Position numbers and translations under genes: made by a program. The notes beneath the pieces were generated by a model. It ran no database searches. It saw nothing but the letters and a program-made list of their open reading frames with translations, and was not told the origin of the DNA. Positions 1 through 6,234 of a stretch of DNA of 6,563 bases are shown here, in pieces; the stretch's first letter is position 1; every line of letters starts with the position of its first letter. The DNA lies in the NCBI GenBank assembly GCA_947440875.1, contig CANETG010000149.1:1-6563 (forward strand), read 5' to 3'. Origin of the DNA: Bacteriovoracaceae bacterium. GTDB lineage: Bacteria > Bdellovibrionota > Bacteriovoracia > Bacteriovoracales > Bacteriovoracaceae.

Positions 1-548
1 AGGTTGACCAACTGAGCTTTCCCGTATTCATCGCCGTACTCAAAAAGAACTTTTGATTTAATTCGAACTCGGAAATCTCTCCGCGGAAGTTTACCACGGA
101 TGAGGTTAATCAAAATAAAATCACGGTAAATTGTTTTGTTAAAACACTCAGTGATCGCCATCGTTTTGAATGGTCCAGTGCCCGAGATCAATGAGATCTC
201 AATGGGCCCGAAAAGGTCGACCCCACCTAAGACCTGAGTACGATTGAAGATGTGTTTTTCGTAGAGCTCGTGCATGCTCGTTTGATGAACTTTTGATCGC
301 GTCTTGATCCACACGGCAATGGTAGAAAGCTGGCCAATACCAGTTTCACGTTTTTTAAAATCTTCAAGAAGCTCTGGCTCTTTTTCCAACGCCTCTTTGA
401 CGGAGTCACACGTTTCATGAAAGTCGGCCCAGTGAAAAACCATCAAACCATTTTCACCGATCGAAAACTCTTCACCTAAAGTATGGTGAAGTGAGCCCTC
501 TTGCAAAAACGATTGAGGAAAGAGACTGGTCACATTCATTTGAGGCAT
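1..548 (-). CDS. PilZ-domain protein, 3' end cut by the window edge
   Basis: I translated this frame by hand from the ATG at 548-546; it stays open for 182 codons to the left edge, so the protein is partial. It begins MPQMNVTSLFPQSF. Residues 1-150 form a region I do not recognise, with a long charged stretch around 50-70. Residues 154-182 read LPRRDFRVRIKSKVLFEY followed by a strand ending QLVN. R156xxxR160 is the RxxxR element at the start of a PilZ domain, which in known family members binds cyclic di-GMP; the next motif (D/N-x-S-x-x-G) should begin exactly at N182, where the window ends. The predicted role is therefore a cytoplasmic c-di-GMP receptor, by family knowledge only. An in-frame TGA at 575-573 bounds the start; ATG at 539-537 is an alternative. 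No strong ribosome binding site precedes either. The N-terminal part could be a separate sensory or adaptor module. Confidence is high that it is a gene, moderate for PilZ. Confidence 0.72.
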   Translation of the reverse strand, partial: MPQMNVTSLFPQSFLQEGSLHHTLGEEFSIGENGLMVFHWADFHETCDSVKEALEKEPELLEDFKKRETGIGQLSTIAVWIKTRSKVHQTSMHELYEKHIFNRTQVLGGVDLFGPIEISLISGTGPFKTMAITECFNKTIYRDFILINLIRGKLPRRDFRVRIKSKVLFEYGDEYGKAQLVN

Positions 549-635
549 TTTTTTGTTTTTCCGGTTGTGCCCTCATCCTGAGGACACCTCTATTTTAGCT
601 TCAGAACGAAATTCTCAGAAAGAATATTTCTTACA
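549..635 (-). promoter_or_regulatory. Intergenic gap with a weak candidate promoter for the PilZ gene
   Basis: This 87-base gap separates the permease stop from the PilZ-gene start. On the minus strand it holds CTAAAATAG, whose TAAAAT at 597-592 resembles a -10 box; no good -35 lies 16-18 bases upstream. Between it and the ATG is an imperfect inverted repeat, GTG-C-CCTCA / TGAGG-A-CAC on the plus strand (567-587, three-base loop, one mismatch). Neither strand has a run of T after the repeat in the direction needed for a rho-independent terminator, so I do not call it one. The PilZ gene may have its own start here or be read through from the operon upstream. Confidence 0.25.
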
Positions 636-1802
636 TCAGCTAAGAGAGCGGACAATATTCACAAATGATTGATTTTCCTTACGAAAGTAAGCAAAGGAAA
701 ACCAACTGAAAATCAGGGAGATACTGAAGGGAATAACGAGGGAGATCACTATGCTCTTGAAATTTAACTCAACCGGAAGACTGCGTTCCACAAAGATATC
801 TGGCATGAGGTCATGACCAAACCTCTCAAGTAACTTCAGGGTGAGAGAGCCAAAAATGCCACCAATGATAACCGTTAGTCCTGAGAGAATTAAAGTGAAC
901 TTAAAACAAAGAGACATGAGCTTTTTCTGTCCCATTCCAAGTATCCAAAAACTCATGAGATCGCGTTTTATTTTGGAATAGAAAATCATAAGCCCCGAGG
1001 TAATCGCAATCGCCACAAGGAGGCTCATCGAAATAAAAAGAAAGAGCATCACTTTCGTTTCGAGATTGAGTGACCATACAAGAGCTTCGTTCATCGATGC
1101 CCATGATGATAGTCTCGCCCCAGGCGGGCCTTTCTCCATCAATCTTTGCAAAACAGCAAGGTCTGGTTCCCCAAAAATCCGAATCTGATTGACCGATTCA
1201 GATCTGAGTAAATTCTGCACAAACGAAAGCCTGGCAAACATTTCAAGATCATCGACTTCCGAGATTTCGGTGTAAAGATAGTCCGACACAGCTTCAGAGA
1301 CAAACCGCGGAATCTCCCCCATGATCGAATCAGAAACTCCCGGAGCAATGACTTCGATTTCATCCATGAACTGAGTTTTCAGTTTTCCCGCCAGATCACT
1401 TCCGAGTACCAGCCCCGAAAAATCCTTATCTTTCAAAAACTCCGGACTCTCGTCTGAGAGATCAATCCCATGCAGCTTCGCTGGAGCAACGAAGTTTTTT
1501 CTCCGAAGCATGACTTCCGTTTCGAGCTCCGAATAAAAAGAGATCCCTTCTTTCCGAAGAATCTCTTTCATCTCACTCAAGGAATCAGACTTGGCATCGG
1601 GAAAAACAATGAGGTGCGATCCATTGATCGCCTTGGACCGCGAGACGAGTCCGTATTGAAGCCCACCCATGATTCCCTGGATAACCATCAAGGAGAACGC
1701 CGATAGGAAAAGTCCCGTGACCGCGATAAATAGGAGCTTTTGCCGGGTCTTTGCACGGAAAATGTAGCTAAAAAAATAACGAAAAAACGGTGCTGTTTTC
1801 AT
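636..1802 (-). CDS. LolC/LolE-family lipoprotein-release permease (FtsX-like)
   Basis: This 388-residue inner-membrane protein has the family architecture. One transmembrane segment lies at about 22-45, a large periplasmic domain at about 50-245, and three more segments at about 250-275, 299-323 and 350-372. Family hallmarks include GSHLIVFP just after the first segment, LVLGSDLAGKL at 131-141, the W...N..L..SLNLET lead-in to segment 2, the cytoplasmic KIKRDLMSFWILGMG at 277-291, and the SLPVEL turn before segment 4. In the Lol system such permeases pair with the LolD ATPase to extract lipoproteins from the inner membrane for transfer to LolA. It is slightly shorter than E. coli LolC (399) and LolE (414). 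No LolD is encoded here, so it must use an ATPase encoded elsewhere or act in a different MacB/FtsX-type role. Its ATG overlaps the upstream fadJ stop (ATGA) and lacks its own Shine-Dalgarno, suggesting translational coupling. Whether it is LolC or LolE cannot be decided. Confidence 0.85.
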   Translation of the reverse strand: MKTAPFFRYFFSYIFRAKTRQKLLFIAVTGLFLSAFSLMVIQGIMGGLQYGLVSRSKAINGSHLIVFPDAKSDSLSEMKEILRKEGISFYSELETEVMLRRKNFVAPAKLHGIDLSDESPEFLKDKDFSGLVLGSDLAGKLKTQFMDEIEVIAPGVSDSIMGEIPRFVSEAVSDYLYTEISEVDDLEMFARLSFVQNLLRSESVNQIRIFGEPDLAVLQRLMEKGPPGARLSSWASMNEALVWSLNLETKVMLFLFISMSLLVAIAITSGLMIFYSKIKRDLMSFWILGMGQKKLMSLCFKFTLILSGLTVIIGGIFGSLTLKLLERFGHDLMPDIFVERSLPVELNFKSIVISLVIPFSISLIFSWFSFAYFRKENQSFVNIVRSLS

Positions 1803-3919
1803 TTCAAATCGTAGAACTTTTTCTTATCTAAAATCATCAATTCAAGAAACGGAGCGATCGCGAATCTGTCGGCACTAACATCTTTGGCCAAATTTCGGAT
1901 TCTTACCGCAAGTGTCTCTAAACCTTCCTGATCTGCCCAGCGAAGAAGACCACCCTTAAACGGAGGAAAGCCTGTTCCGTAAATCATTCCAATATCCACA
2001 GTCGCCGCATCGCTGACGATCTTATCCGCAAATATATAGGCGGCTTCATTGACCATCGGAAGGAAAAGTCTCATTTGGATAATCATTTCATCCATCTTTA
2101 CTTTTTTCGCTAGAATCATTTTTTGGACGTCCGGATTTTTTCCGGTGACCTTACCTTTCTCATCATACAGGTAGAAACCTTTTCCACCTTTCTTGCCGAG
2201 AAGTTTGGCTTCATAAAGTCTCGTCGTTAAATCATTCGGCTTGAGCCTCGGTCCAAGGCCGTCGTGAAGAATTTTTCCGACTTTCATTCCGACATCGATC
2301 CCAATTTCATCGATTAAACGAAACGGCCCCATTGGCATCCCAAAATTAAGTGCAGCGTCATCGATCGCCTCCATTCCAACACCCTCTTCAATCAAATAGG
2401 ATGCTTCATTCAGATACGCTCCCAGAATTCGATTCACAAGAAACCCCGGACCGTCTTTGACAACGATCGGAGTTTTCTTCACATCGAGAACCCATTTATA
2501 AAGAGTGTCGATCGTGTCTTTAGACGCTTTCTCATGCGTAATGATTTCGACGAGTGGCATTTTATTAACGGGATTAAAGAAATGAAGTCCCGCAAACCGC
2601 GAGGAATCTTTAAGTGACTTACTCATTTCTTCTAGCGACAGTGATGAGGTATTGGACGTAAGAATCGCATCTCTTCTAACGTGGCCTTCGAGCTCGGCTA
2701 GAACTTTTTTCTTCACTTCCATGTTCTCAACCACCGCCTCAACGATGAGGTCCACTGACTTCATCGCCTCGAAATTCATCGTGGGCTCGATGGAGCGCAT
2801 TTTTCTTTGGAACTCATCTGGAGTCATTTTTCTTTTCCTGACGGAGGCAGAAAAATTCGTCGAAGCCTGCTTGAGTCCGAGTTCGAGAGCGGCTGGCGTA
2901 ATGTCTTTCATGAGTGGAGACTGATTATTCTGCGCAAATAACCACGCTATCCCACCACCCATGACACCGGCACCGAGGACTCCTCCTCGCTTCATCACCG
3001 GAAGGCGGTCTTTGTGATCAAGTTTCTTCGAATTATCAGTTAGAAAGAAAATATGTTGGAGATTTTTGGACTGAATGGACTGCGAAAGTTCGGCAAAAGC
3101 TTCGGCCTCTTTAGCGAGATAATCTGTGCGATTTTTTCCTGCTCCGGATTCCAAAACTTCAAGAATCTTCAGTGGCGCTGGATAAAAGCCTTTCGAGGTC
3201 TCGAGCACTTTCTCCCGCGCTTTTTGAAAAATTATCTTCCGCGCCAGGAAGTTATCCATCGCCTGAGCCTGGATTTCTTCTTTCATGGTTTTTTTCTTAC
3301 CGGTCTTTTTTTCGAGAAGATACACCGGGGCAAGCTCTTTCATTCTTTCTGTCGGGAGAACAGCATCCGCGAGTCCCATCTTAAGAGCATTCTTTCCTTT
3401 AATTTGTCTGCCCGTGAGAATCATATCGAGGGCATTTGGAAGACCGACTTTTTTTGGGAGGCGATAAGTTCCCCCGAAGCCAGGAAGAATACCGAGCATG
3501 ACTTCAGGGAGTCCCAGAGCGGTCTTGGAATTATCTGAAATAAAAATCTTTTTACACGCCAGACAGAGTTCTAAACCTCCGCCCAGACAAATCCCATCGA
3601 CCAACGCCACCGTGGGGATTTTCAGATCATCAATGGCATTAAAAATGGCATGCGCTTCATCCAATGCTCTTAGTGCTTCGGCTTCGGTCTTCAATGAATT
3701 GATCACCGTCACATCAACACCCGCCAAAAAAACACCAGGCTTGTGGGAGTAAAAAACCAGCCCCTTCGCCGTTTTATTTAATTGTACGGACTTCACGGCC
3801 TCTTTCATTTCTTCGAGAGTTTCACGAGTAAAAGTCGTCATCGACTTCTTTTCATGTTTCCCGAAACCAATCCAGATGAGATTCTCTTTTTCTTCGTACG
3901 TGAGAATTTGATAGTTCAT
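1799..3919 (-). CDS. fadJ: FadJ-type enoyl-CoA hydratase / 3-hydroxyacyl-CoA dehydrogenase
   Basis: This 706-residue alpha subunit of the beta-oxidation complex is close to E. coli FadJ (714) and FadB (729), so it is full length. Residues 1-190 are the crotonase (hydratase/isomerase) domain: GGGLE at 113-117 and GLPE at 136-139 supply the two catalytic glutamates, E117 and E139, followed by GILPGFGGTYRLP. After a helical linker (190-305), the NAD-binding domain begins with GAGVMGGG at 316-323, the dehydrogenase motif SNTSSL at 422-427 and HFFNP at 446-450 with the likely catalytic H446. Two C-terminal dehydrogenase domains follow, marked by KDGPGFLVNR at 488-497 and GTGFPPFKGG at 648-657. It should hydrate trans-2-enoyl-CoA and oxidise the 3-hydroxyacyl-CoA with NAD+ in the cytoplasm. 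The preceding fadI stop abuts the ATG (TGAATG). The order thiolase then alpha subunit matches E. coli fadIJ rather than fadBA; symbol chosen on that basis. Confidence 0.95.
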   Translation of the reverse strand: MNYQILTYEEKENLIWIGFGKHEKKSMTTFTRETLEEMKEAVKSVQLNKTAKGLVFYSHKPGVFLAGVDVTVINSLKTEAEALRALDEAHAIFNAIDDLKIPTVALVDGICLGGGLELCLACKKIFISDNSKTALGLPEVMLGILPGFGGTYRLPKKVGLPNALDMILTGRQIKGKNALKMGLADAVLPTERMKELAPVYLLEKKTGKKKTMKEEIQAQAMDNFLARKIIFQKAREKVLETSKGFYPAPLKILEVLESGAGKNRTDYLAKEAEAFAELSQSIQSKNLQHIFFLTDNSKKLDHKDRLPVMKRGGVLGAGVMGGGIAWLFAQNNQSPLMKDITPAALELGLKQASTNFSASVRKRKMTPDEFQRKMRSIEPTMNFEAMKSVDLIVEAVVENMEVKKKVLAELEGHVRRDAILTSNTSSLSLEEMSKSLKDSSRFAGLHFFNPVNKMPLVEIITHEKASKDTIDTLYKWVLDVKKTPIVVKDGPGFLVNRILGAYLNEASYLIEEGVGMEAIDDAALNFGMPMGPFRLIDEIGIDVGMKVGKILHDGLGPRLKPNDLTTRLYEAKLLGKKGGKGFYLYDEKGKVTGKNPDVQKMILAKKVKMDEMIIQMRLFLPMVNEAAYIFADKIVSDAATVDIGMIYGTGFPPFKGGLLRWADQEGLETLAVRIRNLAKDVSADRFAIAPFLELMILDKKKFYDLK

Positions 3920-5212
3920 TCATGACACCTTTAAGTTTTCGATAATCACTGCCCCACCCTGACCGCCACCGATACAAAGTGTCGCGAGTCCGTATTTTTT
4001 ACGACGCCGCTTGAGCTCATGGGCGAGAGTGACCACGAGACGTGAGCCCGTTGACCCCACCGGATGTCCGAGAGCAATGCCCCCACCATTGACATTCAGC
4101 TTCTCAAGCGGAATATCACCGATCACTTCGTCGATGCCCCACTTGGAAGACAAGGTTTTCTCTCTCATGACTTTCATGCAACCGATGACTTGCGCTGCAA
4201 ATGCTTCATTGAGTTCAACGAGATCCATCTGATCCATCGACAAACCCGCACGCTTAAGAACGCCATGGCTTGCCATCACGGGACCTAATCCCATTCTCTC
4301 CGGCTCTAGCCCATGGAAGTGGAAGTCCACCATGCGCGCCATCGGCTCGAGTTTATATTTTTTCACCGCTTCTTCTGAGCAGAGTAACCACATTGATCCC
4401 CCGTCAGTGATGGGGCACGCGTTGCCCACCGTTACAGTCCCGGTCTCGCGTTCAAAATATGGCTTCAGTTTGGCGAGTTTTTCGACCGATGAATCCGCGC
4501 GCGGACCGATATCGTCAGCAATCATTTTGTCGAGCTTATCTCCCGCCATGATCGGAAGAATTTCATCTCTGAACTTGCCTTCCTTCGTGGCCGAAATCGC
4601 AAGGTGATGTGAGCGATCGGCAAACTCATCTTGCTCTCTTCGACTGATGCCGAATTCTCGGGCGAGAGTTTCCGCCGTTTGGCCCATGTTTCTGCCGCAG
4701 AAAGGATCAGTGAGACCCTGCTCAATGGCGATGATCGGAGTCAAATAATTGGGCCTAAAAGTGGCAAGAGTTCCGAGTTTCTGTCCCGCAGATTTCGCCT
4801 TCATCATGCTGATAAAAAACTCCGTCATGTCTTTATTATAAAGGAGTGGCATCTGCGACATGTTCTCCACTCCACCGGCAAAGATGACATCGTTTCTTCC
4901 TAGGGCAATTTTCACATACGCCTGAGAAAGAGCGTCCATTCCCGAAGCGCAGTTTCTATGCACAGTATAGCCTGAAGTTTTTTTATGAAGTCCTGCTTCG
5001 AGGGCCATCACTCGTCCGACGTTGGGATACTTCGGAGGATTTCCTGTGCAACCCACGATCACTTCGTCGACGGCATCCGAAGGAATACCGTATTTGTCGA
5101 CCAGATGACGGATGAGATAGTGCCCGAGATAGGGAGCTGCGATTTCTTTTAAATCGGCTCCCGATTTCACACTGGGAGTACGTTTTCCATCGACGAGATA
5201 GACGGTTTTCAT
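3920..5212 (-). CDS. fadI: FadI-type acetyl-CoA acyltransferase (3-ketoacyl-CoA thiolase)
   Basis: This 430-residue thiolase is the beta subunit of the beta-oxidation complex; it cleaves 3-ketoacyl-CoA with CoA to acetyl-CoA and a shortened acyl-CoA. It is close to E. coli FadI (436) and longer than FadA (387). Visible catalytic features are the nucleophile C88 in HRNCASGMDAL, NEAFA at 335-339, H383 in NGGGIALGHPVGSTG, and C413 in CIGGGQGG; all expected residues are present. The insertion at about 120-180 (PLLYNKDMTEFF...GRNMGQTAE) matches the longer loop of FadI and mitochondrial beta subunits, which supports FadI over FadA or a biosynthetic acetyl-CoA acetyltransferase. The start at 5212 is favoured by an AAGGA ribosome binding site 6 bases upstream and by the conserved opening MKTVYLVDGKRTP. 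It is the first gene of an apparent fadI-fadJ-permease operon with its own candidate promoter. Confidence 0.95.
   Translation of the reverse strand: MKTVYLVDGKRTPSVKSGADLKEIAAPYLGHYLIRHLVDKYGIPSDAVDEVIVGCTGNPPKYPNVGRVMALEAGLHKKTSGYTVHRNCASGMDALSQAYVKIALGRNDVIFAGGVENMSQMPLLYNKDMTEFFISMMKAKSAGQKLGTLATFRPNYLTPIIAIEQGLTDPFCGRNMGQTAETLAREFGISRREQDEFADRSHHLAISATKEGKFRDEILPIMAGDKLDKMIADDIGPRADSSVEKLAKLKPYFERETGTVTVGNACPITDGGSMWLLCSEEAVKKYKLEPMARMVDFHFHGLEPERMGLGPVMASHGVLKRAGLSMDQMDLVELNEAFAAQVIGCMKVMREKTLSSKWGIDEVIGDIPLEKLNVNGGGIALGHPVGSTGSRLVVTLAHELKRRRKKYGLATLCIGGGQGGAVIIENLKVS
3926..3931 (-). promoter_or_regulatory. Ribosome binding site of fadJ, inside the end of fadI
   Basis: AAGGTG on the minus strand lies six bases upstream of the fadJ ATG and overlaps the last sense codons of fadI. 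Because the fadI TGA and the fadJ ATG are contiguous, ribosomes finishing fadI would be placed directly on this start, which favours a fixed ratio of the two complex subunits. Confidence 0.7.
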
Positions 5213-5218
5213 GGAACA

Positions 5219-5223
5219 TCCTT
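5219..5223 (-). promoter_or_regulatory. Ribosome binding site of fadI
   Basis: AAGGA on the minus strand sits six bases upstream of the fadI ATG at 5212-5210. It decides the start, because another ATG at 5219-5217 lies in a different frame and overlaps the site itself. Confidence 0.7.
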
Positions 5224-5243
5224 GTTAGCGGGTTTCGATGCCT

Positions 5244-5272
5244 ATTTTAGTCTAGTCGGATGGACTTTTTAA
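5244..5272 (-). promoter_or_regulatory. Candidate sigma70-type promoter of the fadI operon
   Basis: On the minus strand, TTAAAA (5272-5267, four of six to TTGACA) is separated by 17 bases from TAAAAT (5249-5244, five of six to TATAAT). Transcription would begin near 5237, leaving a leader of about 25 bases that ends in a good ribosome binding site. It lies in the 122-base gap after the HNH gene (5213-5334), which otherwise holds no ORF. I see no clear palindromic operator for a FadR-type regulator and no terminator for the upstream gene. Confidence 0.45.
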
Positions 5273-5334
5273 CTGAAAAGCGATTTGGTCAAACATATGG
5301 GTGATGAGCCTATTTATTATCGCCGAATGCTTCG

Positions 5335-6168
5335 TCAGCTTGGGGGAGACAAACTCCTCTCAAAACTCTGAGTCTGGTTGAAGTACGTCACTCGTTGCCT
5401 TTGATTGCAGGCGCGGCAAAGTAATCTCAAATTTTCAACGGTCGATTTCCCTCCCACCGCAAATGGCCGTATGTGATCAAGCTCCAGCGCGTACGTCGAA
5501 TGACACTTCGTGCATTCTCCCCGATCGCGCCGCCAAACCTCCGCCTGAATCATCTTTGGCACAAAACGCGTCTCCGATGAGCCAGTCGCGTGCCTCTTGA
5601 TCAGTGTCGGATCCCACATCTTGGAAACTTCTTCGCACATTTTTCCAAGAAGTGAATCGTTATCCGGACAAGAATGAGCTTTTAGGTTTCTGACTTTATC
5701 CAGTTTTTCTTTGGTATCTTCTCTAACGACAATAAAAACATTTCGGGGTATTTTTTCTTTTTTTAATTCGTGAAGGATCCGATCCGTATCCCGACTACTT
5801 CGACCCTCAATTTTTTCAATTACTTTTATTTTCTCATCCTTTGCGCTGATGTGTTCGTCCTGAAAGAAATATTTCAACTGATTGAGCTGACTCAGTTTTA
5901 ATTGACCCTCTTCAATTTTCTTTGCCACTTCTGGTAGATCTTGAAGGAGCCTTGATGCGGTCACTCTTCGCGATGCCTGCGCTTCAGAATATTTCAAGAC
6001 CTTCACGCAGTACTCGAAAAGACTTCCACAGCCTTGCTCAACAAATAATTTTCTTCTGTCTATTTCGCGAAGATGCCACAAGACTTTCGTCATTATTTCC
6101 CTCTCTTTGTGAGCGAGATTAAGAGTGTCTTGTAATAAACAATTGTCAGTCAGGTAGTTCAATTTCAT
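5335..6168 (-). CDS. HNH endonuclease-domain protein, Bdellovibrio-type family
   Basis: The protein has 277 residues and two parts. Residues 1-135 are largely helical (KEREI, EIDRRKLF at 35-42, SLFEYC at 49-54, YSEAQASRRV at 60-69, then a segment rich in K and E), a layout I recall from multicopy HNH proteins of Bdellovibrio and related bacteria and akin to the DUF222-HNH arrangement. Residues 208-262 are the HNH nuclease: C219xxC222 and C251xxC254 form a zinc-binding set around D231-H232, with N246 and N255 completing the site, so the nuclease looks intact. Family knowledge predicts metal-dependent DNA cleavage; the substrate and biological role are unknown, and no partner toxin, immunity or methylase gene is adjacent. 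The first ATG is favoured because MKLNYLTDN..LLQDT fits the family N-terminus. However, M26 has a better ribosome binding site (AGAGGG) upstream, so a shorter form starting at 6093 cannot be excluded. Confidence 0.85.
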   Translation of the reverse strand: MKLNYLTDNCLLQDTLNLAHKEREIMTKVLWHLREIDRRKLFVEQGCGSLFEYCVKVLKYSEAQASRRVTASRLLQDLPEVAKKIEEGQLKLSQLNQLKYFFQDEHISAKDEKIKVIEKIEGRSSRDTDRILHELKKEKIPRNVFIVVREDTKEKLDKVRNLKAHSCPDNDSLLGKMCEEVSKMWDPTLIKRHATGSSETRFVPKMIQAEVWRRDRGECTKCHSTYALELDHIRPFAVGGKSTVENLRLLCRACNQRQRVTYFNQTQSFERSLSPPS

Positions 6169-6172
6169 GAAC

Positions 6173-6203
6173 AGTATATACGGAAAATGTACGGATAAGG
6201 CAA
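6173..6203 (-). promoter_or_regulatory. Candidate promoter of the HNH gene, giving a near-leaderless transcript
   Basis: On the minus strand, TTGCCT (6203-6198, four of six to TTGACA) is followed after 17 bases by TATATA (6180-6175), which overlaps TATACT (6178-6173, five of six to TATAAT). The ATG of the HNH gene begins only 4-6 bases further on, at 6168, so transcription from this box would start at or just inside the start codon. No Shine-Dalgarno precedes the ATG, which agrees with a leaderless message. The remaining AT-rich gap (6204-6234) has only a 4-base-pair hairpin and no T-run terminator. Confidence 0.35.
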
Positions 6204-6234
6204 ATTTTTATTTTTATGTCGGCGAAGCCTCGCG

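Noticed and set aside
227..418. 63-residue minus-strand ORF
   Set aside because: It lies wholly inside the longer PilZ-protein frame, which has recognisable domain sequence; this one has no start signal or family features.
567..587. Inverted repeat as a rho-independent terminator after the permease gene
   Set aside because: The stem has a mismatch and the minus-strand bases that follow are A-rich, not a T-run.
2652..2924. 90-residue plus-strand ORF
   Set aside because: It is antisense to the NAD-binding region of fadJ and looks like a codon-bias shadow.
3053..3538. 161-residue plus-strand ORF opposite fadJ
   Set aside because: It is antisense to conserved parts of fadJ, is rich in F, L, S and R as expected of a complement frame, and has no ribosome binding site or known motif.
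4983..5219. ORF starting at an ATG just upstream of the fadI start
   Set aside because: It overlaps fadI in another frame, its start overlaps the fadI ribosome binding site, and its arginine/serine-rich product has no family features.
6221..6233. GC-rich hairpin after the cysteine-rich gene as a terminator
   Set aside because: The stem is only four base pairs (GCGA/TCGC) and the downstream minus-strand sequence is A-rich rather than T-rich.
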